Shown here in pieces: positions 16,298 to 26,144 of a stretch of 54,840 nucleotides of DNA (positions are counted from its first letter, which is position 1; each line of letters opens with the position of its first letter). Made by a program: the position numbers and the translations under genes. The notes under the pieces are model-generated. The model was not told the origin of the DNA. It saw nothing but the letters and a program-made list of their open reading frames with translations, and ran no database searches. The stretch lies in NCBI GenBank assembly GCA_947427285.1, contig CANEHE010000012.1:1-54840 (forward strand). The letters are read 5' to 3'. The stretch is from an uncultured Porphyromonadaceae bacterium (GTDB taxonomy: Bacteria > Bacteroidota > Bacteroidia > Bacteroidales > Muribaculaceae).

Positions 16298-19200
16298 ATG
16301 TTGCACTATTTTAAGTATCTTGCTTCGATTTTCGTGGTGGCAGGAGGTATTTTGACTGCATCAGGCAATGTGCCCGATTTCGGGACTGCATGTCTGGTTT
16401 CTTCGGTCAGGGCTACCTATACCGGACAGCTTTCGTCTGATCTGCCATCATTCGGAATGGAAAAGCAAGCGTCGGCTTCACAGTCTGATTGTCTGTTTGA
16501 TGAAGCCAAAGCCGCATCAGAGATGGAAGCCGTTTTCCAGAAACGGTTGCCTAAACCGGATGTCTCAACTATTAAATATGTGGATTTCAAAAATGCGGAG
16601 AAAGTTTTGGAACCACAGGGTAGTAAGTGGAATTCAACTAAGATTGCGGTGTCTCCTTTTTCCGGGAGGCGTGTTGCAGGGAATCTTAAGACTGGCGTGA
16701 TGTATACAAAAGACATCAGTCTGTCAGACGGACTATATTCCAGTTCCACTCTTCAGATCACACAATCGACTTCCAATACTTCTCAATTCTCAGTCAAAGG
16801 GATATGGGGTCTCTCTTCTCCTCTTACCGTGAATGTTGATGCGGGTGAGGGTGTTGTTAGGATTGCTGCTCAGGTTATATTCCGCAACAGTATCTATGGG
16901 GATCTTTATGTATGTCCTATAAAAGGAAATATTTATGATCCTAACGGTACAATCGAGGGTTCTTTTGATTCGGAAGGAAATGTGTCGTTGCAGTCGTGGG
17001 GCATATTCTCCACTTCAGGTACTTATGCTGGATATGCGTTGGCTACGTTCAGTTCAAGCCGTTGGTTGGTGCCTAATGTCACTGTAGTGACTACAGGGCC
17101 ACGTGAACAGGACAATATGCATCTATCAGGTGCAGTGGAGCAGGAAAACTCCAATACTGTGAACATATACGGAATGCTTGGTTATGACAATGTCATCGTT
17201 GGTACTTTAACACCTTCACGCACTATAAAAATTTCTCCTCAGAAACTTTATACTGCCCAGGTAGGAACTGTGATGTGTTATCCTGTGGAAGAGGCTACTG
17301 TCGACGGTCAGACCGGAATGATGATCAATTATGGGGGAAATGTGATGGGTGCAGCTACTGAAAGTGGGTTTTCCCTTTCTCCATGGACTGCTGCTGTAAA
17401 AGGATATGGAGCTGCGTTTATGCTTGAATCTACGAATTATACGTTAACTACACCACTGAATTATCCGTCTCCTATTTCAGCTGAATGGAAGGGATCAGGA
17501 ACTGTTTCTGATCCGTATGTCATTTCTACGCCTGGTGAATTACTTTTACTTTCGCAGAAAGTAGAGGAGGGTAATCAATTCGAAGGGTATAATTTCGTGT
17601 TAGGTGGAGATATTGACATGTCGGGTGCTGACAGATCGTTCATGGCCATAGGATCGGTAACATCTCCGTTTAATGGTATTTTTGACGGTAAAAATCATGT
17701 GATCCGCAATTTGTCCTACAATGCATACGGAACTCAGTCGGCAGGTCTGTTCGGCAGTGTGGGTAAAGGAGGATGTGTGAAGAATCTGTTTATATCTGAT
17801 TGTCGGATGACCGGCTCTGGTCCAAATCTGGGAATGCTCGCCGGTGTGCTTCAAGGCAACGCGACAAATGTCAAAGTAGAAAGATCCGTTCTGAACGGCA
17901 CCGGGGAAGTTGCCGGAGGCCTTGTAGGACAACTTGAGGGGATTGTCAGGGAATGTTCGTTTAATGGAACTGTCTCCGGGCCCGGTTATGTGGCCGGGCT
18001 GGTCGGTTTCAACGCAGGTGTGGTGGAGAAGAGTCATGCGTCAGCCACTGTTTCTTTGACAGGAACCTATAGTGCTTCATATCACAATGTAGCCGGATTA
18101 TGCACGGCTGTTGCTTCGACCCAACTCGGCAATGGTCTGGGTGTGGTGCGTGACAGCTATTTCAGTGGAGAGGTACGGGATATGACAGGCAAGGGACATG
18201 CCGGAGGTCTTATCTGTCTTGCGTCCAGAGCGACTGTCGAGAGATCATTCAACGTCGGTGTGGTTGAAGCGGCCCTTTCGGCCGATGAAGAGACCAATAC
18301 CTACGCCGGAGGTCTGATTGCATATATCACTTCAAGTTATGTCAAGGACAGTTATAATGCCGGAACTGTGATCGCGCAGGTGACTGGAAGTTATCCCATG
18401 AAGGCTGTGGGAGGTCTGTTCGGTTATGTTTCCGTGACACGTGTAAGTTCTTCTTCCGGCTCGTACTTCAGTTCCCTTTCCCGAGTTGAGAACTGTTATA
18501 ATTCTGCAATGGTCATTACTCCGAATGATAATCCGAAACAGGGGGTATACGGTCGTACGTGGGATGGAAACGAAGATGAGCTTGAGGAATCTATCTTCAA
18601 CAATGTCTATTCCGACAATCAGATTTTCCACGGTGACACATCGAAATATGGGCGAACGACCCATTATCTGATGAATTCGTCACTTCCGGCAGGTTTTTCC
18701 GCTGACGTATGGACAGTGTCACCTAATCAGTATCCGCTTCTGAAATCTATGTCCTCTTCTGACGGGGCCATGCTTTCCGGAGCCGGAGTATTGCTTTCGA
18801 CAGACCAATGGCCGGGAAAAGTCAAGAATGTTGCTCAACTCAGTCATTCGGGTCAGGTGTCTTGGTTTCTCGTAGATGCGGCAGGGAACCTTTCTGATAA
18901 AAGTGCCAATGCATCAATAGTCAACGGATCTGTTCTTAGTGTTGGAGAGGGGTATTCCAATGAAGTGCTGGTCGCCACTATTCCTGATGGGAGTATGAAA
19001 CTTTATCGGCTTGGGCTTGTTCCTGAGGGCCTTTATGATGGAAAGGGTACCGAAGAAAATCCATATATACTGAAGACCGTGGATGACTGGAAGAATCTTC
19101 ATATAGCGGTCGATAATTTTGCACAGACTCATGAGGGCGATTTTTTCAGGATGGACTCGGATATCGATTTTTCAGGTTCTACATTCCGGGGCGTAGGTGC

Positions 19201-22200
19201 CGGCAACACTGTCAACGCATTTGACGGGACACTCGACGGTGCCGGACATACAGTCCATAATCTGACCGTTAACGCAGCAAATGTGAACGGAGCAGGGGTT
19301 CTCCAGACTTCCGGCAATTATTGGCATGGTGGTCTGTTCTCGCTTGTCGGAAAACCGGGGTTAGTGAAAAATCTAAACATCGCTTCCGATGCAAAACTGA
19401 CTATGTATCATTATGGAGGGGCTGTTGTAGGCCAGCTTCTGGGTTCTGTAGAGAATTGCCGTAATTATGCAGATATCAACTGTTATGGTGCGTATGCGGG
19501 CGGTATCGCCGGTGTGGTACGCGATTCCGGTAAGGTGACAGGATGTTATAATTCCGGTCGGATTTACACTACTAAAAACACAGGACAAGGATCTGGAGGT
19601 ATTGCTGGATACAATATCGGAAAAGTATCATATTGTCAGAATGACGGCGACATTCTTTTGGATGCCGCAGGAAAGAATTCTGTTGGCGGAATAGCTTCAT
19701 ATAGTTCCGGCACAATAGAATATTGTGTCAATAATGCTAATGTTGAAGGACCGGCTTCTGTAGGTGGTATTGTCGGCTCTGTGACTTATGCCAATGGGGC
19801 CGGATATATCAATGGGTGTGTGAATAGCGGTCTGGCTTCCCTGTCTCAGGATGGACTCACACTGGGAGCGATTGCTGGAAATACGGACGGGATAAGAGGA
19901 GCGACAAATAATTATTATGATGCCTCGGTCAATGTAGAGGGTGCTCTTATGAACGCCGGTCATCCAGGTATGAAGGGTGTCTCCACTTTAACATTGATAT
20001 CCGGAAATCCTCTTGATGGTCTTGATCGTTTGAAATTTGATTTCATAGAAGGTCGATATCCGGTGATTTCTCAGTTCAAGGATGAGGCTAAGTCAAACGA
20101 ACTGCGTCAGATTTATCTTGGTTTTGATGACAGCCAGGTGAGAAACAATATGAAGAAAAGCGTGTCATTAACTGCCCCATCTGGTTTCGAATGGAAAGTA
20201 GACCCTGTGGAAAATGCTTATTTCTCAATCAGCGGCAACAATCTTTCGGTAACAGTACCATCCGGCATGGAACTCGGTCAGGCTACGGTAAGAGCATGCA
20301 AGGGCACTGATATTGTCAAGGCTTTCGATCTAAAGTCTCTTCCGGTTTATCTTTCCGGAGAGGGGACAGAGGAGACTCCGTATCTTATAAATAATGTGGA
20401 GGATTTCACAAAACTTGCCACGTTTGTAAATGCCACTGGTAATGACTATAAAGGAGTGTCGTTCCGACTGGTCAATGACCTTGATTTCAAGGGCTCTCAG
20501 ATTACTATGATTGCGGGTGCTCCGACCAACAGGAATAATATCTATAAATTCCAGGGAAAATTTGACGGTAATGGCAAACGGATCCATAATTTCAAGTATA
20601 TATATGATAATCACACTACGGCAGTCAATTCAGGTGGCGACCGGATCGGTATCATAGGTACACTTGGTGAGGCCGGTGAGATTTGCAATCTGACATCGGA
20701 AGGGGAGTTTTCCGGTCTTCGTTATGTGGCCGGTCTTGTAGGTGTGCTGTACGGGAAAGTAGAGAATTGCATAAACCGTACATCTGTCAATGCTACCATG
20801 TCAGCCGGTTCCGGCGGTGTTGCCGGTGCGGTAATGGCAGGATCGTCTATTATAGATTGCGTTAATTTCGGCCGTGTGCGCGTTGAAAGTACCTATGGAG
20901 GTGGTGGAATAGCAGGCGAAATGGAGACTTCTACCGTTATAGATGGATGTTCAAATGAAGGCGATATAGTCGGAGGGCCCAAAGCTAAATATATCGGTGG
21001 AATTGTCGGGCGTGGAGCTGGTCTTATCACAGATTGCGTGAATAAAGGCACTATTAGTTCAGAGGCTCCTTATTCCACTTCGCCTATGAATTTCTTTGGC
21101 GGTATACTCGGAAGCCCCTTCTCGGGAGCATTGCATCTGCGTCGTTGCATCAATGAGGTGTCTATTAATCTTTCTAACCAGACAGCAGTGGGCGGTATTG
21201 TCGGAGGAACTACTTCCGCCCGATCCGAGACAAGCATTTTTCGTATAGATTCCTGTTTCAATAAAGGCGATATCACTGCTTTAGGCACTGTAGGGGGAGT
21301 GGCAGGATATCTTCCTGCCGGTTCACAGATATTCGATTGCGGCAACTATGGTAAAGTTACTGCAGTATGTAACCCTGCCATGACAAGAGCTATCGGGAGT
21401 GTATCAACTGCCACACGTTCCGGCTATACAGGTGGCTTTGCTGGATATGTCGGTGGTCAGAATGCAGACTTCAAGACTACTATGATTTCCAGATGTTTCA
21501 ATGAAGGCGTGGTGGAAAGCGGAATGGACTATACGGGAGGATTTGCAGCTTATTGCAGCAATGGAGCCACCATAGACAGTTGTTATAATACAGGTGCCAT
21601 AAACGCTATGTCGGTACAGCCTGTATTGAACGGCTCATTGACATCATATCATGTCGGAGGAATAGTGTCTGATCAGTCTGGTGTTATCTCGCATTGTTGG
21701 AATTCAGGTAAAATTACTGCCGACGGCCATGATATTGGAGGAGTCGTCGGATTGCAGAATGCAAATTCCAGTATTCTCAATTGTGTCAATATCGGTGAGG
21801 TGACAGTCCTGAGATCAGCTGCAAATGATGCCGTCTCTTTTCAGCCTGTAGGCGGGGGTGTCATCGGACGGGCCAATGGATCGAGAAACTATAATGTGGT
21901 CAATCTGGGTGATGTAGTCTGTCCCGACCGTGCGGCAGGTCTTGTATCGATGCTTTTTGCAGGCAACCCCACTACTGAAGTTGTAAATGGATATACATAT
22001 TCGTCCGTTTCCAATACCAACGATGGTGCGTCGTTGATTTCAAATATCGCTAATTTCCGTGACAATAATCTTCCGACGCTTGCCAATCTGTATTATGTGA
22101 AAGATCAGAATCCACATATTGGCACAAATGTGGTTGATGCAAGTACAGGAGTCAAAGGTGTGGATATGCAGGGATTGCGGAGTGCGGAACTTGGTGACGG

Positions 22201-23170
22201 GTTTATCCCTTGCAAGGCTGGATTGCCTATGGTGAAAGGCCTGTATGATGCCGCGCCGGTGCATTTCCGTGCGGCCGGTATCGGATTTTGTAATTCTTCT
22301 GATACGGAAGATAATGTGACTGATAACATTAATATCAGTGATCTTCCTGGTCTGATATGGAGTTCTTCTGATGGGATGGAGATTGTAGGCTCAATCGCTC
22401 TTCCCCGCAAACTGGGACAGCAATGGCTTGAGGTGGCTACTGAGGATGGCACACTTGAAAAACGCTTTGTGTTGAATGTGACTAAAGTGAATACTGCGGT
22501 CATGCCTGTTTCTGTCGCTTTTGATCGGACTGAGATCGAGGCTGCTGTCGACGAGGAGGTTATAATTAAAGTAACGCTGTCGCCGGAAAATGTCACGGAA
22601 GCAGAAAGAACTCTTGTCTGGACATCTACTAATCCGGACGTAGCACAAGTGACGGATGGAACGGTGAAATGTCTTTCTCCGGGCACTGTTGTCGTTACAG
22701 CGACTACTGTCAATAACCTTTCCGCCCGATGTGCTGTGACAGTCATGGAAGTGCTTCCTTCAAATATTACTCTTTCTGAACATGAGAAATCTGTTTATGT
22801 GGGAGAAACATTTGCTCTTATAGCCGATATCGCTCCGTCCAACTGCACGAACCGTCAGCTTCGCTGGACAAGCGATAATACCAATGTATGCATGGTGGAT
22901 GCCGAGGGCAATGTGACTGTGACCGGTCTTGGGGAGGCAACAATCACGGCTACCACTGTCAATGGATTGTCTGACAGCTGTAAAGTGAATGGTAAGGTAG
23001 GAGTAAACGGTATTTATATAGACGGTAAAGAGGTGATGGATGTGGAATATTGGTCACTTGACGGCCGTCGCCTTTCTGCTCCCACTGTAAATGAGATATG
23101 TCTTATAAAATATGTGTTTACCAATGGTTCTTCTACCACCTTAAAGATTCTTTCTGACACATCTCATTGA
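16298..23170 (+). CDS. Giant secreted GLUG-repeat and Ig-like (BIG2) surface protein
   Basis: 2290 residues with a signal peptide (hydrophobic residues 8-20, then 'TASGNVP'). Residues of about 25-395 form an unrecognised beta-rich N-terminal region. Three modules then begin with the same signature at residues 399 ('GSGTVSDPYVI'), 915 ('GKGTEENPYIL') and 1354 ('GEGTEETPYLI'). Each continues with a 'D(I/L)DFSG...F(D/Q)GxxDGxGHxI' strand set and a run of GLUG-type repeats such as 'AGGLVGQLEGIVRECSFNGTV' in pieces, spaced roughly 20-30 residues apart and ending in Cys-Tyr-Asn-Ser/Gly. Two BIG2-like Ig domains lie at about 2068-2148 and 2151-2230. The tail 'VEYWSLDGRRLSAP' resembles C-terminal tails of other Bacteroidales secreted proteins. 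The likely role is adhesion or matrix contact at the cell surface; no catalytic motif is visible. It is monocistronic, closed by a strong terminator. Confidence 0.88.
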   Translation: MLHYFKYLASIFVVAGGILTASGNVPDFGTACLVSSVRATYTGQLSSDLPSFGMEKQASASQSDCLFDEAKAASEMEAVFQKRLPKPDVSTIKYVDFKNAEKVLEPQGSKWNSTKIAVSPFSGRRVAGNLKTGVMYTKDISLSDGLYSSSTLQITQSTSNTSQFSVKGIWGLSSPLTVNVDAGEGVVRIAAQVIFRNSIYGDLYVCPIKGNIYDPNGTIEGSFDSEGNVSLQSWGIFSTSGTYAGYALATFSSSRWLVPNVTVVTTGPREQDNMHLSGAVEQENSNTVNIYGMLGYDNVIVGTLTPSRTIKISPQKLYTAQVGTVMCYPVEEATVDGQTGMMINYGGNVMGAATESGFSLSPWTAAVKGYGAAFMLESTNYTLTTPLNYPSPISAEWKGSGTVSDPYVISTPGELLLLSQKVEEGNQFEGYNFVLGGDIDMSGADRSFMAIGSVTSPFNGIFDGKNHVIRNLSYNAYGTQSAGLFGSVGKGGCVKNLFISDCRMTGSGPNLGMLAGVLQGNATNVKVERSVLNGTGEVAGGLVGQLEGIVRECSFNGTVSGPGYVAGLVGFNAGVVEKSHASATVSLTGTYSASYHNVAGLCTAVASTQLGNGLGVVRDSYFSGEVRDMTGKGHAGGLICLASRATVERSFNVGVVEAALSADEETNTYAGGLIAYITSSYVKDSYNAGTVIAQVTGSYPMKAVGGLFGYVSVTRVSSSSGSYFSSLSRVENCYNSAMVITPNDNPKQGVYGRTWDGNEDELEESIFNNVYSDNQIFHGDTSKYGRTTHYLMNSSLPAGFSADVWTVSPNQYPLLKSMSSSDGAMLSGAGVLLSTDQWPGKVKNVAQLSHSGQVSWFLVDAAGNLSDKSANASIVNGSVLSVGEGYSNEVLVATIPDGSMKLYRLGLVPEGLYDGKGTEENPYILKTVDDWKNLHIAVDNFAQTHEGDFFRMDSDIDFSGSTFRGVGAGNTVNAFDGTLDGAGHTVHNLTVNAANVNGAGVLQTSGNYWHGGLFSLVGKPGLVKNLNIASDAKLTMYHYGGAVVGQLLGSVENCRNYADINCYGAYAGGIAGVVRDSGKVTGCYNSGRIYTTKNTGQGSGGIAGYNIGKVSYCQNDGDILLDAAGKNSVGGIASYSSGTIEYCVNNANVEGPASVGGIVGSVTYANGAGYINGCVNSGLASLSQDGLTLGAIAGNTDGIRGATNNYYDASVNVEGALMNAGHPGMKGVSTLTLISGNPLDGLDRLKFDFIEGRYPVISQFKDEAKSNELRQIYLGFDDSQVRNNMKKSVSLTAPSGFEWKVDPVENAYFSISGNNLSVTVPSGMELGQATVRACKGTDIVKAFDLKSLPVYLSGEGTEETPYLINNVEDFTKLATFVNATGNDYKGVSFRLVNDLDFKGSQITMIAGAPTNRNNIYKFQGKFDGNGKRIHNFKYIYDNHTTAVNSGGDRIGIIGTLGEAGEICNLTSEGEFSGLRYVAGLVGVLYGKVENCINRTSVNATMSAGSGGVAGAVMAGSSIIDCVNFGRVRVESTYGGGGIAGEMETSTVIDGCSNEGDIVGGPKAKYIGGIVGRGAGLITDCVNKGTISSEAPYSTSPMNFFGGILGSPFSGALHLRRCINEVSINLSNQTAVGGIVGGTTSARSETSIFRIDSCFNKGDITALGTVGGVAGYLPAGSQIFDCGNYGKVTAVCNPAMTRAIGSVSTATRSGYTGGFAGYVGGQNADFKTTMISRCFNEGVVESGMDYTGGFAAYCSNGATIDSCYNTGAINAMSVQPVLNGSLTSYHVGGIVSDQSGVISHCWNSGKITADGHDIGGVVGLQNANSSILNCVNIGEVTVLRSAANDAVSFQPVGGGVIGRANGSRNYNVVNLGDVVCPDRAAGLVSMLFAGNPTTEVVNGYTYSSVSNTNDGASLISNIANFRDNNLPTLANLYYVKDQNPHIGTNVVDASTGVKGVDMQGLRSAELGDGFIPCKAGLPMVKGLYDAAPVHFRAAGIGFCNSSDTEDNVTDNINISDLPGLIWSSSDGMEIVGSIALPRKLGQQWLEVATEDGTLEKRFVLNVTKVNTAVMPVSVAFDRTEIEAAVDEEVIIKVTLSPENVTEAERTLVWTSTNPDVAQVTDGTVKCLSPGTVVVTATTVNNLSARCAVTVMEVLPSNITLSEHEKSVYVGETFALIADIAPSNCTNRQLRWTSDNTNVCMVDAEGNVTVTGLGEATITATTVNGLSDSCKVNGKVGVNGIYIDGKEVMDVEYWSLDGRRLSAPTVNEICLIKYVFTNGSSTTLKILSDTSH

Positions 23171-23198
23171 TAACATTGAAAATATGATCTGGTAATAT

Positions 23199-23240
23199 CT
23201 CCCGGTACGGAACATCGGTTTCCGTGCCGGGAGAGTTTTT
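23199..23240 (+). terminator. Terminator of the giant repeat protein gene
   Basis: Long stem CTCCCGGTACGGAA (from 23199) with TTCCGTGCCGGGAG (to 23233), one G-T mismatch pair, then TTTTTT at 23235-23240. A textbook rho-independent terminator 29 bases past the stop. Confidence 0.9.
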
Positions 23241-23288
23241 TATGACCGAAAAGGTGATTTCGTGTGTTATAGGATTAAAGAGGAAGTA

Positions 23289-23900
23289 ATGATGAAAGAG
23301 TTAGACCTTGAATCCCTACTGTTCGGTAGTGGAGGGCAGCGAACAGAAATAGCATCCGGAGATGTGCTGATAGCCGAACCCTTTATGGAAGAATCTATAT
23401 TCAAGCGGTCTTCCATACTCATGCTTGAAGCAGATCGGGCAAGAGGATATATGGGTTTGGTGCTTAACCATCAGATTCCTTTATCTATGCGAGATCTGAT
23501 TCCAGGTTGGAAATTCGGAGAGCTTGTGCCGTTGTTTGCCGGAGGTCCTGTTGATCTTGATCGACTTTTCATGCTTCACACTCTGGGAGATCGCTTCTCA
23601 GGTTCCAGAGAATTGTTTCCCGGACTTTATGTAGGTGCCAGGATTGATGATGTGGTTGGTTATGTGGAGGGGGGAGGAGAAGTTGACGGTTGTCTCCGTT
23701 TTTTTCTGGGATATAGTGGATGGGGTACCGATCAACTTGAGAATGAGGTCCTCCATAATACCTGGGCTATCGGAAGACATGAAGATGCGGATGTCCTTCT
23801 TCACGGCTCAGGCAACGAATATTGGAGACGGCAGGTAGAACACCTCGGGGATGATTACCGTAGCTGGCTCACGGTTCCCGTGGATGCTGCTCTTAACTGA
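23289..23900 (+). CDS. YqgE/AlgH family (UPF0301) protein
   Basis: 203 residues from the ATG at 23289 (a second ATG follows immediately at 23292). The longer GTG start at 23262 adds residues not seen in the family. Signatures are 'GDVLIAEPFMEESIFKRSSILM', 'GYMGLVLNHQIPL', 'LFAGGPVDLDRLFMLHTL' and 'RFFLGYSGWGTDQLENEV' (quoted in family-typical segments). The family is widespread and cytosolic, and its biochemical role is not settled; AlgH was linked to alginate regulation in Pseudomonas. It is convergent with glnN, with only 13 bases between the two stops. Confidence 0.88.
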   Translation: MMKELDLESLLFGSGGQRTEIASGDVLIAEPFMEESIFKRSSILMLEADRARGYMGLVLNHQIPLSMRDLIPGWKFGELVPLFAGGPVDLDRLFMLHTLGDRFSGSRELFPGLYVGARIDDVVGYVEGGGEVDGCLRFFLGYSGWGTDQLENEVLHNTWAIGRHEDADVLLHGSGNEYWRRQVEHLGDDYRSWLTVPVDAALN

Positions 23901-23913
23901 TTAAGTGAGGGGC

Positions 23914-24606
23914 TCAGCGGATGAAAAGCATTTCACGATATTTCGGAAGAGGCCATATTTCATTGTCCACCATTAGTTCAAGTTTGTCGATGTGGTAGCG
24001 TATTTTCTCCATTAGTGGAACTATAGTGTCGTGATATACTATCGCTTTTTGTCTTTCTGTAGTTATTTTATTGGCTGATTTTCTGTTTTCAACCATCTCT
24101 TCAGTCAGATTTCTTACTATTTCTGTATGTCGGGCGATTTCTTCTATTGATTCTACATCGGCTTTTGCTATTATATCTGATTTTTCCACAGGGAAAATAG
24201 ACTTGGTTTTATATACGTTGTCAAGAAGCCTGTTTTGGTACAATGTCGCTGCCGGAAGAATATGATTAATAGCCAGATCTCCAAGTACACGGGCTTCAAT
24301 CTGTACTTTTTTTGTGTATATCTCCCATTTGACTTCATTACGAGCCAAAAGCTCCACGGGGGTAAAAACACCTGTGTCTCCGAACATTTTAATTGAAGAT
24401 TCGGATAGATAGGCATCATACATGAGAGGTACCGATGTTTCGGTATCAAGTCCTCGCCGCATTGCTTCTTTTTTCCATTCATCGCTATATCCATTGCCAT
24501 CAAAATGTATGGCCTTGGAAGTTTCGATCAACTCTTGTGTCTGTCGGAATATGGCTGTATTTGTATCTTCACCGGAAGCTATACGTTTCTCTACAGCGTT
24601 GGCGAA
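23914..24606 (-). pseudogene. glnN: C-terminal part of glutamine synthetase III, cut off by an in-frame TAA
   Basis: Reading on in the same frame past the TAA at 24607-24609 gives 230 codons with no further stop until 23914. They encode the normal C-terminal helical region of GSIII: 'FANAVEKRIASGED', 'IETSKAIHFDGNGYSDEWKKEA', 'KKVQIEARVLGDLAINHI', 'EIWPLPKYREMLFIR' (in pieces). Upstream and downstream segments add up to 729 residues, the usual size of Bacteroides GSIII. The internal TTG at 24531 is the only start-like codon the longest ORF offers, and it is an ordinary Leu in the family. Either the gene is inactivated, the TAA is read through, or the base is a sequencing error. Confidence 0.85.
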
Positions 24607-26106
24607 TTAATTGAGTTGATCGGCAACCGCGGTATTGAGGACAATCATGGCGGAAGCACAGTTGGCAGATGATCCCACGGCTCTGAATTCAAATCTATTA
24701 CCCGTAAAGGCCATGGGACTTGTGCGGTTGCGGTCTGTATTGTCAAGAAGAATATCTGGAATCTGGGAAAGATTTAGAATTAAGTTTCCATTATCTGAAT
24801 CGGTGAGAGCCTCGTCATAGTTGTCAGATATTTTTAGACGTTTGAAAATATCTGACAGGCTTTTCCCGAGAAACATTGAAATGATTGCCGGGGGAGCCTC
24901 ATTGGCACCAAGTCGATGGGCATTGGTTGCAGAAGCTATTGACGCTTTAAGCAGTGCATTATGCTTATGCACAGCTGTCATTACATTGGTGACGAATGTC
25001 ACAAAACGTAGGCGATCTATTGGAGTTTTGCCCGGAGAGAAAAGCATTTCTCCTTGATCGGTACCCAGACTCCAGTTGTTGTGTTTGCCTGAGCCATTGA
25101 TTCCGGCAAATGGTTTTTCATGAAGCAATACACGGAAATTATGCCTGCGTCCGACTTCATTCATCAAGGACATCAGGAGGAGGTTGTGGTCGTTGGCAAG
25201 GTTTGTCTCCTCAAAAACAGGAGCAAGTTCGAATTGGTTTGGTGCGACTTCGTTGTGTCTGGTTTTGGCGGGAATGCCAAGACGATGACATTCAAGCTCA
25301 AGGTCGAGCATGAATGCTTCGACCCGGCTTGGAATAGAACCGAAATAGTGGTCCTCAAGCTGTTGGTTTTTTGCCGATTCATGTCCGATAAGTGTGCGAC
25401 CGGTCATTACAAGATCCGGTCTGGCTGAATAGAGTGACTCATCAATAAGAAAATATTCCTGTTCCCATCCCAGAAAACTTTTCACATGGGCAATCTCAGG
25501 ATTGAAGAATCTCGCTACCCGTGTAGCGGCTTTGTCTATTGCGTTCAGTGCTCTCAGAAGGGGGGTCTTATAGTCAAGACTTTCTCCTGTATATGAAATG
25601 AAGATGGTCGGTATGCAGAGTGTATTGCCGAGAATGAAAGCTGGAGAGGATATATCCCATGCAGAGTATCCCCGTGCCTCAAAAGTATTGCGGATTCCAC
25701 CATTGGGGAAACTTGAAGCATCCGGTTCCTGTTGAACAAGGAGTTTGCCTGTAAAATTTTCCACAACGCCACCATTACCGTCATGATCTATAAAAGCATC
25801 ATGCTTTTCGGCGGTTCCATCTGTCAACGGATGAAACCAGTGGGTATAATGTCTGGCTCCGCAGTCTATGGCCCATCTCTTCATACCTTCAGCTACGCTA
25901 TCGGCTACGTCGCGAGGCAATGGCTTTTTTGCATCGATGGCGTCGATCAATATTCTATAAATGCCTTCAGGAAGATATTCGGACATTTTCTGACGGTTAA
26001 ATACCTGTGACGCATAATATTTATCGGGGCGTTCTGCCGGTGTATCTACAGGGATTGCTTTTCTGGAAAATGCTTCCTGAACGCATTTGAATCGTAGCAT
26101 GGACAT
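24607..26106 (-). CDS. glnN: Glutamine synthetase type III, N-terminal 499 residues
   Basis: GSIII joins ammonia to glutamate with ATP in the cytoplasm. This part contains the start ('LRFKCVQEAFSRKAIPV'), the GSIII-specific N-terminal region ('YASQVFNRQKMSEYLPEG'), and the catalytic core: 'HYTHWFHPLTDGTAEKHDAF' region, 'WEQEYFLID', 'RHNEVAPNQFELAP', 'NGSGKHNNWSLGTD', 'NRFEFRAVGSSANCASAM'. It stops at 'VADQLN' where family members read 'QLN-E/Q-F'. A single substitution from GAA or CAA to TAA would explain the stop. It is the third gene of a crp-dapF-glnN unit, 38 bases after dapF. The truncated protein lacks the C-terminal helical domain, so full activity is doubtful. Confidence 0.9.
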   Translation of the reverse strand: MSMLRFKCVQEAFSRKAIPVDTPAERPDKYYASQVFNRQKMSEYLPEGIYRILIDAIDAKKPLPRDVADSVAEGMKRWAIDCGARHYTHWFHPLTDGTAEKHDAFIDHDGNGGVVENFTGKLLVQQEPDASSFPNGGIRNTFEARGYSAWDISSPAFILGNTLCIPTIFISYTGESLDYKTPLLRALNAIDKAATRVARFFNPEIAHVKSFLGWEQEYFLIDESLYSARPDLVMTGRTLIGHESAKNQQLEDHYFGSIPSRVEAFMLDLELECHRLGIPAKTRHNEVAPNQFELAPVFEETNLANDHNLLLMSLMNEVGRRHNFRVLLHEKPFAGINGSGKHNNWSLGTDQGEMLFSPGKTPIDRLRFVTFVTNVMTAVHKHNALLKASIASATNAHRLGANEAPPAIISMFLGKSLSDIFKRLKISDNYDEALTDSDNGNLILNLSQIPDILLDNTDRNRTSPMAFTGNRFEFRAVGSSANCASAMIVLNTAVADQLN

Positions 26107-26144
26107 TTCGGTTTGGTATATATAATTTATAGATAATAAGTATT

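Noticed and set aside
17700..22000. Regularly spaced repeats that could look like a CRISPR array
   Set aside because: The periodicity is at protein level (GLUG repeats) with diverged DNA; no identical direct repeats of 25-40 bases and no cas genes.
22105..22746. 213-codon minus-strand frame under the C-terminus of the giant protein
   Set aside because: Antisense to the Ig-like domains, low-complexity Ser/Thr/Val translation, no start context.
23914..24531. Independent gene starting at TTG 24531
   Set aside because: The codon is a Leu in the conserved GSIII frame, and the reading frame continues upstream to the TAA; it is the tail of glnN.
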